Both the position numbers and the translations under genes were made by a program. Source: JARBUG01 sp035628915 (lineage in GTDB: Bacteria; Bacillota; Sulfobacillia; Symbiobacteriales; Symbiobacteriaceae). From it: a stretch of DNA of 64,000 nucleotides. The stretch covers positions 62,001-126,000 of the forward strand of contig DASPIW010000033.1 of NCBI GenBank assembly GCA_035628915.1. The letters are read 5' to 3'. How positions within the stretch are numbered: the first letter of the stretch is position 1; every line of letters starts with the position of its first letter. The notes under the pieces were generated by a model. It saw only the letters and a program-made list of their open reading frames with translations, was not told the DNA's origin and did no database searches. Shown here one piece after another: positions 8,685 to 17,228 of the stretch.

Positions 8685-9458
8685 TTAGTGAGCATGAGCA
8701 GCCTTAGGGCTGTGCTCCTCGTGCCCATGGTGACCGTGTGCGTGTGCCGCGTGTTCCAGAACACTGCCGATGTAAATGGCGGTCAGCGTCGTGAACACAA
8801 TCGCCTGAATGGCGCCAAACAGCAAGCTCAGGCCCATGATCGGAATCGGGGCCACCAGCGGAAGCAGGAACACGATAACCGCGAGCAACGTCTCTTCACC
8901 AAAAATGTTGCCGAAAAGACGGAGCGAGAGCGAGAACGGGTGGACAAATTCTTCCAGCAGTGACAGGGGACCCAGGTGGAAGAGGTGCTTGATCCAGCCC
9001 CAGAGACCCAGCTCAGCGACGGAGACGTATTGAACGGCAAACATGACTACGATGCCCAGACCCAAGGTAGTGCCCCATCGGCCGGTGGGAGCGAACAGCG
9101 ACCCGGGATAGCCGATGGTTGGCAGCATGCCGAGGTAGTTGGAAGCGAGGATGAACAGGAACAGCGTACAGAGCAAAGGCATGAAGCGCCGAGCATTCTT
9201 GCGGCCACCGATGAACGAGCCGTACCAGCCCTCCAGGAAGTCCAACAAGAGCTCAAGTGTGCCACGCAACTTGGTGAATCTGCCATTGATTACGGCCCGG
9301 TTAATGATGATGGCCATCACAATCAGTCCGGCGACGATGACCCATTCAGCAAAGATGACGTTGGAAATCTCGAAGGGAGTGTCTGGAAGGAAATACACAT
9401 GTGGCATGTGGATTTCGAATTCCTTCCCGGCAGCCAGACCGAATAGCGAATCGGTCAA
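8685..9458 (-). CDS. atpB: F1Fo ATP synthase a subunit with His-rich tail
   Basis: A 257-residue membrane stator subunit that forms the ion half-channels beside the c ring. The essential arginine is R180 in SLSLRLFGNIFGEE. About five to six hydrophobic helices are visible. The start is TTG 9458, overlapping the atpI stop by four bases. Unusually, the last ~22 residues form a His-rich tail (nine His between 236 and 257, for example HAHGHHGHEEH) that is not part of the standard fold and could bind metal or interact at the membrane surface. Confidence 0.96.
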   Translation of the reverse strand: MTDSLFGLAAGKEFEIHMPHVYFLPDTPFEISNVIFAEWVIVAGLIVMAIIINRAVINGRFTKLRGTLELLLDFLEGWYGSFIGGRKNARRFMPLLCTLFLFILASNYLGMLPTIGYPGSLFAPTGRWGTTLGLGIVVMFAVQYVSVAELGLWGWIKHLFHLGPLSLLEEFVHPFSLSLRLFGNIFGEETLLAVIVFLLPLVAPIPIMGLSLLFGAIQAIVFTTLTAIYIGSVLEHAAHAHGHHGHEEHSPKAAHAH

Positions 9459-9742
9459 TCAAATCTCCCCCCTTTCCGTGTGTAAATGATAAGGAGTGAT
9501 ATCTTAACCGCTACCGTGATGCTCAAGGCGGCGGCTACGATGCCGTACCCGTCCCGGGTGATCCATGCGAATGCAATAAGTGCAGTGGCGTCGATCAGGT
9601 ATCGAACCAAGAATACCTCACCGATGCCACTCAATAATTCTTTCCCTTTTCGCCGGTTATTCTCCATATGTTTGAACAGAAGCCAATTACCGAATAACCC
9701 CAGGAGTGTCCCATATGTGATTCCGGTAACAACCAGTAGCAC
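9455..9742 (-). CDS. atpI: AtpI-like ATP synthase assembly protein
   Basis: A 95-residue membrane protein with three hydrophobic stretches (about 1-20, 44-60, 67-90). Its position between atpZ and atpB is that of AtpI, which assists c-ring assembly and, with AtpZ, has been linked to Mg2+/Ca2+ transport in alkaliphilic Bacillus. The start is GTG 9742 behind TTAGGGGGTGG. It overlaps atpB by the TTGA tetranucleotide. The small size means the assignment leans on context. Confidence 0.8.
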   Translation of the reverse strand: MLLVVTGITYGTLLGLFGNWLLFKHMENNRRKGKELLSGIGEVFLVRYLIDATALIAFAWITRDGYGIVAAALSITVAVKISLLIIYTRKGGRFD

Positions 9743-9753
9743 CGTTCCACCCC

Positions 9754-10032
9754 CTAACGGGGTTGACGGCCCGGTGTCTCTTCCTCCGGCGTATCCTGCT
9801 TTCTTGCAGCCTTCCGTTTGCTCTCGAGAAGGTTCAGCTTCCGGAAGAGGCTGTTGAAGCCGACCGCCAGCCCCAGCCCGCCGCCGGCCAGCATGAACCA
9901 GGGCGCCGTGCTGTAGCGGTTGTCAACATACCACCCGATGAAGCCAAAAAGCAGAATGGCAGCAAGCAACGTATAGCCGAAGTCCATCGCCAGAAGAAAG
10001 TAAGGCGACCGCTCCCGTGTTCGCTTAAACAC
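9754..10032 (-). CDS. atpZ: AtpZ-family membrane protein
   Basis: A 92-residue protein with two membrane helices (about 12-33 and 43-61) and a charged C-terminal tail. The spacing FGYTLLAAILLFGFIGWYVD followed by a Gly-rich second helix (LAGGGLGLAVGF) is typical of the AtpZ/AtpI family placed first in atp operons. The start is GTG 10032 with AAGGAGGAGG upstream. It is the first gene after the atp promoter and precedes atpI by 11 bases. Confidence 0.82.
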   Translation of the reverse strand: MFKRTRERSPYFLLAMDFGYTLLAAILLFGFIGWYVDNRYSTAPWFMLAGGGLGLAVGFNSLFRKLNLLESKRKAARKQDTPEEETPGRQPR

Positions 10033-10078
10033 CGGGGCTCAGCCTCCTCCTTACGACGTCCTTTCGACTCCCAAGCGG

Positions 10079-10107
10079 ATTATACTAAAGTGGCCCTTGC
10101 AGCGCAA
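10079..10107 (-). promoter_or_regulatory. Predicted sigma-A promoter of the atp operon
   Basis: Read on the minus strand, TTGCGC (10107-10102) and a perfect TATAAT (10084-10079) are separated by 17 bases, about 47 bases before the atpZ start. The same -35 hexamer precedes rpmE. Confidence 0.65.
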
Positions 10108-10300
10108 GGAGTAAAGTCATCGCCGACCCTGCGCCGATCATTCCAAATAGTTAATCGGTCGATAACACAAAAGCATTAGACCATAAACCTTCGGACTACA
10201 CTCACACTGTGTTGACGAATGAATTGTGGGTCGCGATACGTCCCGATCTGAGCTTCCCCGTATTATTCCCGGAACGTTCGTTCATAGACGATCCCCGGTG

Positions 10301-11461
10301 CTAAGCCGGGGAAAACTCTGTCGGCCGTTCGGCCGACAAATTGAACCTCCAGGCCAGGTAGTTGGCTATGCGTTCGCTGGCATGGCCGTCACCGAACGGG
10401 TTCTTCGCCTTGGCCATCCGCTGATAAAGTGCCGGATCGGAGAGCAACCGGTCGCCGGCGGTGAAAACCCCTTCGTGGCTCGTGCCGGACTTAATCACCA
10501 CACCGGCATCCACCGCCTCGGGGCGTTCGGTGGTCTCGCGCATCAGGACCTGGGGAACTCCCATGCAGGGCGTCTCCTCCTGCAAACCTCCTGAATCGGC
10601 CATCACCAAATAGGACCGGGCCATCATGTGCAGCATATCCGGGTGGGGGATTGGATCCAACAGCATGATTCGGTCGTGGTTTCCCAGGATTGGGAACGCG
10701 ATATTGCGGACTGCCGGTGCCAAGTGGACAGGGTAGATGAGAAGCGTGTCCTGATACTTGTCGACCAAATTGCGCAGAGCCGAGAACATATTGCGCATGG
10801 GTTCACCGTAATTCTCACGCCGGTGGGCGGTAACAGAGATGACTCGGCGCCCGGCAAAGTCCACTTGCTTGAGGGCAGGGATTTCAAATTCGTAGGGCTG
10901 AGACAGGATCTCCAACGTTGCATCCACGCCTGTCTGGCCCGCCACAAATATCTGCTCCGCCGGAACCCGCTCACTGAGCAAGTTTGCCCGGGACAAGGGC
11001 GTCGGTGCAAAATGAATATCTGCGATAATGCCCGCCATCCGCCGGTTAATCTCCTCCGGCCACGGGCTGTATTTGTTGTACGTACGCAGTCCCGCTTCCA
11101 CATGAGCGACGGGAATCTGGTGATAGAACGCAGCCAGCGAAGCCGCCGCCGTCGTGTTGGTGTCGCCGTGCACAAGCACGATGTCCGGCTTTTCCATGGC
11201 CAGCACGTCGTCCAGCTTGGACAACATGCGAGTCATGGTCCCGGCAAGCGTCTGGTTTGGCTGCATAACGGCAAGGTCGTGGTCAGGCTTCAGGCGGTGG
11301 GCTGCAAAAACCTGATCGAGCTGCTCCCGATGCTGCCCGGTGTTGACGATCACTACGTCAAACCAGTTGGGCCGCAGTCTCAAAGCTTTGATAACGGGCA
11401 CCATTTTCGTACCCTCGGGCCGGGTGCCGAATACGGTCATGACCTTGCGGCGTTCTGCCAC
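10301..11461 (-). CDS. wecB: UDP-N-acetylglucosamine 2-epimerase (non-hydrolysing)
   Basis: A 386-residue enzyme that interconverts UDP-GlcNAc and UDP-ManNAc in the cytoplasm, supplying ManNAc for secondary wall polymers. Family marks are the N-terminal FGTRPEGTKMVPV, TGQHREQLDQVF, the HVEAGLRT active-site segment and the DSGGLQEE nucleotide-binding loop. The start is GTG 11461 with GGGAGG upstream. Placement directly after tagO and before the atp operon is as in many Firmicutes. With TagO it could supply the wall polymer to which the SLH proteins of this window attach; that link is inference. Confidence 0.94.
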   Translation of the reverse strand: MAERRKVMTVFGTRPEGTKMVPVIKALRLRPNWFDVVIVNTGQHREQLDQVFAAHRLKPDHDLAVMQPNQTLAGTMTRMLSKLDDVLAMEKPDIVLVHGDTNTTAAASLAAFYHQIPVAHVEAGLRTYNKYSPWPEEINRRMAGIIADIHFAPTPLSRANLLSERVPAEQIFVAGQTGVDATLEILSQPYEFEIPALKQVDFAGRRVISVTAHRRENYGEPMRNMFSALRNLVDKYQDTLLIYPVHLAPAVRNIAFPILGNHDRIMLLDPIPHPDMLHMMARSYLVMADSGGLQEETPCMGVPQVLMRETTERPEAVDAGVVIKSGTSHEGVFTAGDRLLSDPALYQRMAKAKNPFGDGHASERIANYLAWRFNLSAERPTEFSPA

Positions 11462-11543
11462 GATGTTAGCCTCCCAGGCAATTGATCTGCACGAAAAAAG
11501 AGGGTTCGAGGCTTATCACCTCTCCCCCTCCTTATCTCCAAAG

Positions 11544-12608
11544 CTAGCGTCCGATACTCTTCTGTTTTGGGGCCGTGACCGGCGGCGTAGTCGCCGTGAC
11601 GTCAAGGAGCCCCACTTTCTTGGCGCCGAAAAGAATGCCCAGGAGCACCATAGCCATGATAATCAGCGCCTGACGCAGTGAAACCTCCGTCATTGCGACC
11701 GCCGAGAGGCCCAGCCATGCGGAAATCGTCCACATGACCAGCACGGTGTTGCGGTGGGACAGACCCAGCCGCAGCAGCCGGTGGTGCAGATGGTCCTTGT
11801 CGGCCTCACCGATGGACCGGCCATTGGCCACGCGCCGGATGATTGCGAAAGCCGTATCAAAGATCGGCAGTGCAAGCGCCAGTACCGGAACGAATACGCC
11901 CACCGTGGCGGTGGTTTTTAGCACACCATGCACTGACACGGCGGCCAAGGTAAACCCAAGGAACATGGAGCCCGCATCACCCATGAAGATCTTAGCTGGG
12001 TTGAAGTTGTAACGAAGGAAGCCAATCGCGGAACCGGCCAGGGCTGCCGTCAGCACAATCGCGGACGCGAAATTGTTCTGCAGGGACACAAGCAGCAGTG
12101 TCAGAGACGCGATGCTGGAAATGCCCGCGGCCAGCCCGTCAAGGCCGTCAATCAGGTTGATGACGTTGACAAAGGCCACGACCCAGAAGATCGTCAGCGG
12201 TCCGGCAAAGGCGCCAAAGGGAACGTAGCGGGCGCCCAGCGGACTGTAAATGTGCTCGATCTTGACGTCAAAGCCGTACACGAGTACTGCTGCCGCCACG
12301 ATCTGGCCGATCAGTTTCACTTTTGCGCTGAGCCGGACCTTGTCGTCCACGACGCCGAGCAAGACGGTTAGGCCGCCGCCGACGAGGATGCCGATCTCCT
12401 TCTGATCAGGAACTCCGCCGCCCAGAAGTACCGCTGCAGCAAATGCGAGGAAAATGGCGACTCCGCCGAGATAGGGCTTTGGCTCTTTATGCATACTCCG
12501 TGCAACGGGAATATCCACAAACCCCGTGCGAAGGGCGATCTTGCGCATCAGCGGCGTCAGGACCAGTGAAAGGACCAGCGCCAGGCCGAACACAAGGCTC
12601 GTGTTCAT
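11544..12608 (-). CDS. tagO: Undecaprenyl-phosphate GlcNAc-1-phosphate transferase (MraY/WecA family)
   Basis: A 354-residue polytopic membrane enzyme with about ten hydrophobic helices. It loads GlcNAc-1-P onto undecaprenyl phosphate, the first step of wall teichoic acid or secondary polymer synthesis. The catalytic Asp motif NLIDGLDGLAAG, the metal-binding FMGDAGSMFLGF and the His-rich DHLHHRLL loop are all present. The DHLHHRLL form favours WecA/TagO over MraY. It is followed 82 bases later by wecB, which makes the next sugar nucleotide. Confidence 0.93.
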   Translation of the reverse strand: MNTSLVFGLALVLSLVLTPLMRKIALRTGFVDIPVARSMHKEPKPYLGGVAIFLAFAAAVLLGGGVPDQKEIGILVGGGLTVLLGVVDDKVRLSAKVKLIGQIVAAAVLVYGFDVKIEHIYSPLGARYVPFGAFAGPLTIFWVVAFVNVINLIDGLDGLAAGISSIASLTLLLVSLQNNFASAIVLTAALAGSAIGFLRYNFNPAKIFMGDAGSMFLGFTLAAVSVHGVLKTTATVGVFVPVLALALPIFDTAFAIIRRVANGRSIGEADKDHLHHRLLRLGLSHRNTVLVMWTISAWLGLSAVAMTEVSLRQALIIMAMVLLGILFGAKKVGLLDVTATTPPVTAPKQKSIGR

Positions 12609-12748
12609 TTCTGTAATTCACTCCCTAACTATACGGGGCACAACATTAAGCAACGCCCCGGAAGTAGAACGCATGTTGTAGTGCATAACGTAAAAGCACC
12701 CGGCGTTACGTAAAACACGACTTATTCTACTCCCGAGACGTCAAAATG

Positions 12749-13063
12749 TCAAAGGCCAAGGTATCCCTTATTAATAAGTTTCTGAACATGCTCGGTGACT
12801 ACTGCCTCAACGTTTACGCCGTACTGCTCTTCAAGCACGAACATCATGGTGATGGCGGTCTGTGCAACATCGAGGAGTTCCCGCGCACAGTCATTTGCAA
12901 GTTCCTTCGGGTCCCTGGTGCCGATTTGGACACCGCCATGGCCCTTAAACTTCGCGATGGCTGCGGCCAGTTCCCCGGCCTCCTCCATCAATTTGATGGC
13001 CGTGGACTCCAACGTGGGCTGGATATTGTTGAGTTGGGGCAGCGCGATGGTCTTGGTTCTCAC
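12749..13063 (-). CDS. MazG-like nucleotide pyrophosphohydrolase
   Basis: A 104-residue all-helical protein with the MazG metal-binding pattern: MEEAGEL (EExxE) near residue 27 and RELLDV (ExxD) near 63. Single-domain MazG-like proteins hydrolyse non-canonical or excess NTPs to NMPs. The start GTG 13063 overlaps the dCMP deaminase stop by four bases, so the pair forms a small nucleotide-housekeeping unit. The substrate is not predictable. Confidence 0.8.
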   Translation of the reverse strand: MRTKTIALPQLNNIQPTLESTAIKLMEEAGELAAAIAKFKGHGGVQIGTRDPKELANDCARELLDVAQTAITMMFVLEEQYGVNVEAVVTEHVQKLINKGYLGL

Positions 13064-13497
13064 GCCTTCTCCTCCTTGCGCTCAAAGCGCTCCAGGATAA
13101 CACCGGCTTCTCGGGCCATTTGCTGGCCGAGCTCCTCGGTGTACGCTTCCAGGAAGACGACGCGCTTGATGCCGGCGGCGATCAGCATCTTGCTGCAGTG
13201 AACGCAGGGGGAACTGGTCACATAGCAGGTCGAGCCGCGCAGGTCTATGCCGTGCAGAGCAGCCTGAATGATCGCATTCTGCTCAGCGTGAATCGCCCGG
13301 ACGCAATGGTTGTCAACCATGAGGCATCCGGCGTCGATGCAATGAGGCAGCCCGGGCGGGGACCCGTTGTACCCAGTGGTCAGGATGCGTTTCTCCCTAA
13401 CTAAGACGGCACCGACCGAACGCCGGTTGCAGGTGGACCGTTTCGCCACTACCTGGGCCAATTCCATAAAGTATTCGTCCCAACTCGGTCTCGGCAT
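13060..13497 (-). CDS. comEB: dCMP/cytidine deaminase family (ComEB-like)
   Basis: A 145-residue zinc deaminase that converts dCMP to dUMP. The catalytic zinc site is HAEQNAI plus PCVHCSK. An additional Cys/His group (CIDAGC and DNHC) matches the second zinc site of dCMP deaminases. The start ATG 13497 is chosen because MPRPSWDEYFM begins the family homology and GGAGGTG lies upstream. The open frame continues upstream into upp without homology. It sits between upp and a MazG-like gene. Confidence 0.92.
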   Translation of the reverse strand: MPRPSWDEYFMELAQVVAKRSTCNRRSVGAVLVREKRILTTGYNGSPPGLPHCIDAGCLMVDNHCVRAIHAEQNAIIQAALHGIDLRGSTCYVTSSPCVHCSKMLIAAGIKRVVFLEAYTEELGQQMAREAGVILERFERKEEKA

Positions 13498-13561
13498 AGG
13501 GGTACTGCGCACCTCCAAATCTTGGTGAGGCAAAGGAACAAGGGGGCAAATGCCTGCCCCC

Positions 13562-14191
13562 TTACTTCGTACCAAACAGCCTGTCTCCTGCATCACCGAG
13601 GCCAGGAACAATATAAGCGTGGTCGTTAAGGTGGTCATCAATGGCTGCCGTGAAGATGTCCACGTCCGGATGGGCTTCCTGCACCGTCCGGATGCCCTCC
13701 GGCGCCGAGATTAGAGAAAGCACCTTGATGCGCCTGCCGCCCTTATCCTTGACCAGCTGAATGGCCGCCACGAGAGAGCCGCCGGTTGCCAGCATCGGGT
13801 CGACAACGATCAGATCTCGCTCGGGCAGGTCCGAGGGAAGCTTGCAGTAGTACTCGACAGGCTTGAGGGTGTTGGGATCCCGGTACAGGCCGATATGCCC
13901 GACGCGGGCGGTCGGGTACAATTCGAGAATCGGTTCAACCATGCCGAGGCCGGCCCTGAGAATGGGTATGACGCCGATTTTTTCGCCGGCGAGGCGCCGG
14001 CACTTGGCCACTGCCACCGGTGTCTTGACATCGACTTCTTCAAGGGTCAGGTCCCGGGTGATCTCATAGGCCATGAGCAGAGCCACTTCCCGCACGAGTT
14101 CACGAAAGTCCTTGGAGCCGGTCTTTTCATCGCGAATGATGGACAGCTTGTGCTGGATCAAGGGATGATCGATCACGACTACCTTTGACAT
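13562..14191 (-). CDS. upp: Uracil phosphoribosyltransferase
   Basis: A 209-residue salvage enzyme: uracil + PRPP to UMP. The PRPP loop VDPMLATGGSLVAAI and the C-terminal uracil-binding YIVPGLGDAGDRLFGTK are intact; length is standard. The ribosome site GGAGGGG lies eight bases before ATG 14191. A weak -10 (TAATAC) is visible just upstream on the minus strand, so upp may have its own promoter. Confidence 0.98.
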   Translation of the reverse strand: MSKVVVIDHPLIQHKLSIIRDEKTGSKDFRELVREVALLMAYEITRDLTLEEVDVKTPVAVAKCRRLAGEKIGVIPILRAGLGMVEPILELYPTARVGHIGLYRDPNTLKPVEYYCKLPSDLPERDLIVVDPMLATGGSLVAAIQLVKDKGGRRIKVLSLISAPEGIRTVQEAHPDVDIFTAAIDDHLNDHAYIVPGLGDAGDRLFGTK

Positions 14192-14252
14192 GGTTCAGTC
14201 CCCTCCATGTATTACAATAGGCCACCCGCGAAAGGGGCCGCTATCTCTCCCA

Positions 14253-14813
14253 TCAGGAAAGTCGATAGACGGCCCGTTCTCCACCGATGAGCTTTGGTCG
14301 CGTCCGCGCGGCAGTGAGACGGGCGTTGCCAATGGTGTCAATACTCAGGCGCACGGGAACCGCCACCCGCCGCAAATGCATACCAATCAGCGTGCTGCCA
14401 ATGTCGAGGCCCGCATGCGCCCGGATTTCCTCAACTACAACGGCCCCGGGCATGTGCCGCATTGCGCGGGCGGCAAACGCACCTCCAGCCTTGGGTATGG
14501 GCACTACGGTAACCGGCTCCCAGTTATAGCGTTCGGCAGCCGCCTGCTGAACCACCAGCGCCCGGTTCAGGTGCTCGCAGCATTGACAGGCCAGGTAGAG
14601 CCCATGCTCCTGCGTGACCTCCCAGAGCGGCTCCAAGATCGCCTCGGCAACGGCATCGCTGCCGGCGGAGCCGATGCGGGCGCCGGCCACTTCGCTGGTG
14701 CTGCAGCCAACTACCAGCACCTGGCCGCGCTGGAGCCCGGCCACGCCCAGCAGTTCGCCGGCCGCCGCAGCCACCTGGCGGCGGACTTCGGTCAGGAACA
14801 GTGCGTCATCCAT
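14253..14813 (-). CDS. YwlG-type protein (TIGR01440 family)
   Basis: A 186-residue protein matching the conserved Firmicute family typified by B. subtilis YwlG. Visible marks are LVVGCSTSEVAGARIGSAGS near residue 34 (phosphate-loop-like, core CSTSEVAG), ACQCCEHLNRALV near 90, and HAGLDIGSTLIGMHLRRVAVP near the C-terminus. No activity has been firmly assigned to the family as far as I know. It lies eight bases after rpiB in the conserved ywl gene order. Confidence 0.88.
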   Translation of the reverse strand: MDDALFLTEVRRQVAAAAGELLGVAGLQRGQVLVVGCSTSEVAGARIGSAGSDAVAEAILEPLWEVTQEHGLYLACQCCEHLNRALVVQQAAAERYNWEPVTVVPIPKAGGAFAARAMRHMPGAVVVEEIRAHAGLDIGSTLIGMHLRRVAVPVRLSIDTIGNARLTAARTRPKLIGGERAVYRLS

Positions 14814-14821
14814 GGAATCCC

Positions 14822-15265
14822 CTACTTTCGCGTGTCCAGAAGGTTGATTTTCTCCACCCGGCGAGCGTGGCGCCCGGCTTCAAAATCGGCAGTAAAGTAG
14901 GCTTTGACAATCTCCTGAGCGACGCCGGGTCCAACCACACGGGCGCCGATGCACAAGATGTTGGCGTCATTATGGTTCCGGGCCATCTTGGCCGAGAAGA
15001 GTTCGTTGCAGAGCGCGGCCCGAATGCCAGCTACCTTGTTGGCGGCCATGCTCATGCCAATGCCGGTCCCGCAGATCAGGATCCCCTGCTGGCACTGCCC
15101 GGAAACGACCGCCGCGGCGACCTTCTCAGCGTAATCCGGATAGTCACAGGAAGTCCGGTCGTAGGTTCCCATGTCTTCAAACTCTAGGTTTAGCTCCTGG
15201 AGCACAGAAATGACGGCCTCTTTGAGATCGAGACCGCCGTGATCACACCCAATCGCTACTTTCAT
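14822..15265 (-). CDS. rpiB: Ribose-5-phosphate isomerase B
   Basis: A 147-residue RpiB/LacAB enzyme that interconverts ribulose-5-P and ribose-5-P. GCDHGGLDLKE opens the protein, the catalytic Cys lies in ICGTGIGMSMAANKV, and the anion-binding RTSCDYPDYAE and NDANILCIGAR segments are present. ATG 15265 overlaps the ywlE stop by four bases. With tal and glpX elsewhere in the window it belongs to sugar-phosphate metabolism. Confidence 0.96.
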   Translation of the reverse strand: MKVAIGCDHGGLDLKEAVISVLQELNLEFEDMGTYDRTSCDYPDYAEKVAAAVVSGQCQQGILICGTGIGMSMAANKVAGIRAALCNELFSAKMARNHNDANILCIGARVVGPGVAQEIVKAYFTADFEAGRHARRVEKINLLDTRK

Positions 15266-15735
15266 TCGGCTTGTGCCCCCTCTTTGCGAATACGGTAAAT
15301 AATGGCCTGCAGCTTTGCTTCGAGGGCAACCGCAGTTTTTTCGTAGTCTTGCAGCGTACCGCCGAACGGGTCAGCGATCTCTTCGTCAGTGCCGGCGTAC
15401 TCACCGAGCGTGTAAACCTTCCCGGAGAGATGCGACCAGCGCCCGAGAATGCTCTCCTTGTGCCGGCCGGTCATCGTCAGAATCAGGTCGACGTCCGCCA
15501 CGGCCTGGTCATCGACCCTGCGCGACCTGTGGGCGGTCAGGTCCAGCCCTCGGTTGCGCATGGCCGTCACCCCATGAGGACTTGCTACATCGCCCGGCAT
15601 GGCAGATGTCCCGGCTGAGTGTACTTCCAGTTCCCACCCCGGATTCGCCTTCTGCCACAGGTGCTGCATGAGCGCGGCGGCCATGGGGCTGCGACAAGTA
15701 TTGCCGGAGCAGACCAGCAGGACTCGGCGGATCAT
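15262..15735 (-). CDS. ywlE: Low-molecular-weight protein phosphatase, probable protein-arginine phosphatase
   Basis: A 157-residue protein with the CX5R P-loop as CSGNTCRSP (C9-R15) and the general-acid loop DPFGG. T13 corresponds to YwlE Thr11, the residue linked to selectivity for phospho-arginine over phospho-tyrosine. YwlE reverses McsB protein-arginine phosphorylation. No mcsB is in this window. It overlaps both neighbours (rpiB, ywlC) by four bases, the gene order of B. subtilis. Confidence 0.9.
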   Translation of the reverse strand: MIRRVLLVCSGNTCRSPMAAALMQHLWQKANPGWELEVHSAGTSAMPGDVASPHGVTAMRNRGLDLTAHRSRRVDDQAVADVDLILTMTGRHKESILGRWSHLSGKVYTLGEYAGTDEEIADPFGGTLQDYEKTAVALEAKLQAIIYRIRKEGAQAE

Positions 15736-16796
15736 ACCTCCACCACCCGCCCCCCGGCAGCCCGGCGCAGCCGGTTCATGATGGCCAGGCCGATTCCCGA
15801 CGCCGGTACTCCTTCTACCAGAATAACACTTACCCCATGCCGGTCAAATGCCCTGAGGGTGCTAAAGAGGTCGCTGGCCATGGAGGCCAGGTCGTCCCTG
15901 GACCCGTACTCGAGTACGACAGGAGCCAGGTAGGCGCCCCGGCTTTCAGCGCTGCACATGATGCCTACCTTCTGCCCTTCCTCTGCGTATTCATAGGCCA
16001 GATCCTTAATTTTAGCCTGCATTTGCAGGACCGGCCCCACAACCAGAATCACCTGTGCCTGCGGGGAGTAATGCTTATATTTCATGCCGGGCGAGCGCGG
16101 GACGTCGTCCGCCTCGGCGCCGTGCACCGAGCGGTCCACCACCACTTCCCCGATCTCTCTGGTCAGCTGTTCGACCGTGACTCCTCCGGGGCGAAGCAAA
16201 ACCGGCGGGTCGACCGTCATGTCCAGCACCGTGGACTCGACTCCAACCCCGGTTTCGCCACCGTCCAGGATGATGTCGATGCGGCCGGACAGATCCTCGA
16301 CAACGTGGTCGGCAGCCGTGGGGCTGGGGCGCCCGGACCGATTGGCGCTGGGCGCCGCGATGGGAACGCCGGCCGCCCGGATTAAGGCCAGGGCCACGGG
16401 GTGGTGGGGCATCCTGACCCCGACCGTCGGCAGATTGCAGGTGACACTGTCAGGAATGCTGGGCAGTTTCGGCAGGACAAGCGTCAGCGGTCCCGGCCAG
16501 AAACGCTCGATCAGCTTCTCTGCCTTGCCCGGGATCTCCCGTACCACGTCCGCCAGCATACCGGGGTCTGCAACGTGCACGATCAACGGGTTGTCCGAAG
16601 GCCGCCCTTTCGCCGCGAAAATCCGGGCCACCGCCGCTGCATTCGACGCATCGGCGCCCAGTCCATAGACGGTTTCGGTCGGAAACGCCACAAGGCCTCC
16701 GGACCGGATGGTGGCAGCCGCTTCAGCCACCGGTGCAGCTTCGGGCTGCACGGCGTCCAACACGAACACCCTGGTGCTGTTCTCCAGGTTCTCCAT
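15732..16796 (-). CDS. ywlC: L-threonylcarbamoyladenylate synthase (Sua5/YwlC type)
   Basis: A 354-residue protein. The YrdC domain (about 15-205) has the family segments GGLVAFPTETVYGLGADA, AAKGRPSDNPLIVH and APSANRSGRPSPT; it makes threonylcarbamoyl-AMP for tRNA t6A37. The C-terminal ~120 residues form the Sua5 extension, joined by a linker with SPGMKYKHYSP. The start ATG 16796 has a GGGGGG site six bases upstream; ATG 16802 touches that site. A much longer open frame upstream is non-homologous and crosses the riboswitch region. Confidence 0.94.
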   Translation of the reverse strand: MENLENSTRVFVLDAVQPEAAPVAEAAATIRSGGLVAFPTETVYGLGADASNAAAVARIFAAKGRPSDNPLIVHVADPGMLADVVREIPGKAEKLIERFWPGPLTLVLPKLPSIPDSVTCNLPTVGVRMPHHPVALALIRAAGVPIAAPSANRSGRPSPTAADHVVEDLSGRIDIILDGGETGVGVESTVLDMTVDPPVLLRPGGVTVEQLTREIGEVVVDRSVHGAEADDVPRSPGMKYKHYSPQAQVILVVGPVLQMQAKIKDLAYEYAEEGQKVGIMCSAESRGAYLAPVVLEYGSRDDLASMASDLFSTLRAFDRHGVSVILVEGVPASGIGLAIMNRLRRAAGGRVVEV

Positions 16797-16986
16797 CGCC
16801 ATCCCCCCCAGCTCGACCCCCGTCCAAATCGTGTCTGTTCTGGATAGGAGCCGCCTTTTCCTGCCCGTTGCCACCGACACCATCATCCAGGATTTCCGAA
16901 ACCACGCTCGATATGTATCCGAGTAGCGGCCTGCCGACTGACAAAGGGACCTTCCAGGATACCGGAAAAATAGGACTGTAGTCCCA

Positions 16987-17014
16987 TGGAAAATAACACT
17001 AACCTGGATATAAT
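16987..17014 (+). promoter_or_regulatory. Predicted promoter of the c-di-GMP riboswitch transcript
   Basis: A perfect TATAAT at 17009-17014 is preceded by TGGAAA (16987-16992) with a 16-base spacer. The transcript would start near 17021, about 15 bases before the riboswitch. No other plus-strand gene starts nearby. Confidence 0.6.
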
Positions 17015-17035
17015 TACAAGTGTAGAGAGCCCCTT

Positions 17036-17120
17036 CCACCAACGGCAAACCCGCTGAAAGGCGGGGACGCAAAGCCACGGGCCTACAGCGTGTCACACGC
17101 CAGGGCAGCCGGGTTGCTGG
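17036..17120 (+). ncRNA. Cyclic di-GMP-I riboswitch aptamer (GEMM-I)
   Basis: The sequence reproduces the GEMM-I core. P1 pairs 17036-17043 with 17113-17120 (one mismatch). The conserved GGCAAACC follows. P2 is CCCGCT-GAAA-GGCGGG with its GAAA tetraloop. GGGACGCAAAGCC and ACGGGCCTA come next, then a GCGTG/CACGC hairpin and AGGGCAGCCGGGTTGC closing P1. The two G residues before CAAACC agree with the c-di-GMP rather than the cGAMP subtype, but this assignment is tentative. No plus-strand gene follows; prmC is on the opposite strand. Confidence 0.92.
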
Positions 17121-17141
17121 AGCGGGCAGGCACATTTACTT

Positions 17142-17177
17142 GGCCTGCTCCCAGCCGGAGCAGGTCCATTTCTTGTT
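17142..17177 (+). terminator. Riboswitch expression-platform terminator
   Basis: GGCCTGCTCC pairs with GGAGCAGGTCC around a CAGCC loop, followed by AUUUCUUGUU. The competing fold uses the 3' strand of aptamer P1 (GCTGG at 17116-17120) against CCAGC at 17151-17155. Ligand-stabilised P1 should therefore free the terminator, giving an OFF switch. Confidence 0.7.
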
Positions 17178-17228
17178 AGGCCCGCCGTCAATCCCCCCGA
17201 CGGCTCCTATACCCCCAAAACGGTTCCA

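Noticed and set aside
13498..13641. Longer N-terminus for the dCMP deaminase
   Set aside because: The extension overlaps upp on the same strand and has no homology; ATG 13497 has a proper ribosome site.
16797..17135. Longer N-terminus for YwlC
   Set aside because: It would cross the riboswitch and its promoter and adds 113 non-homologous residues.
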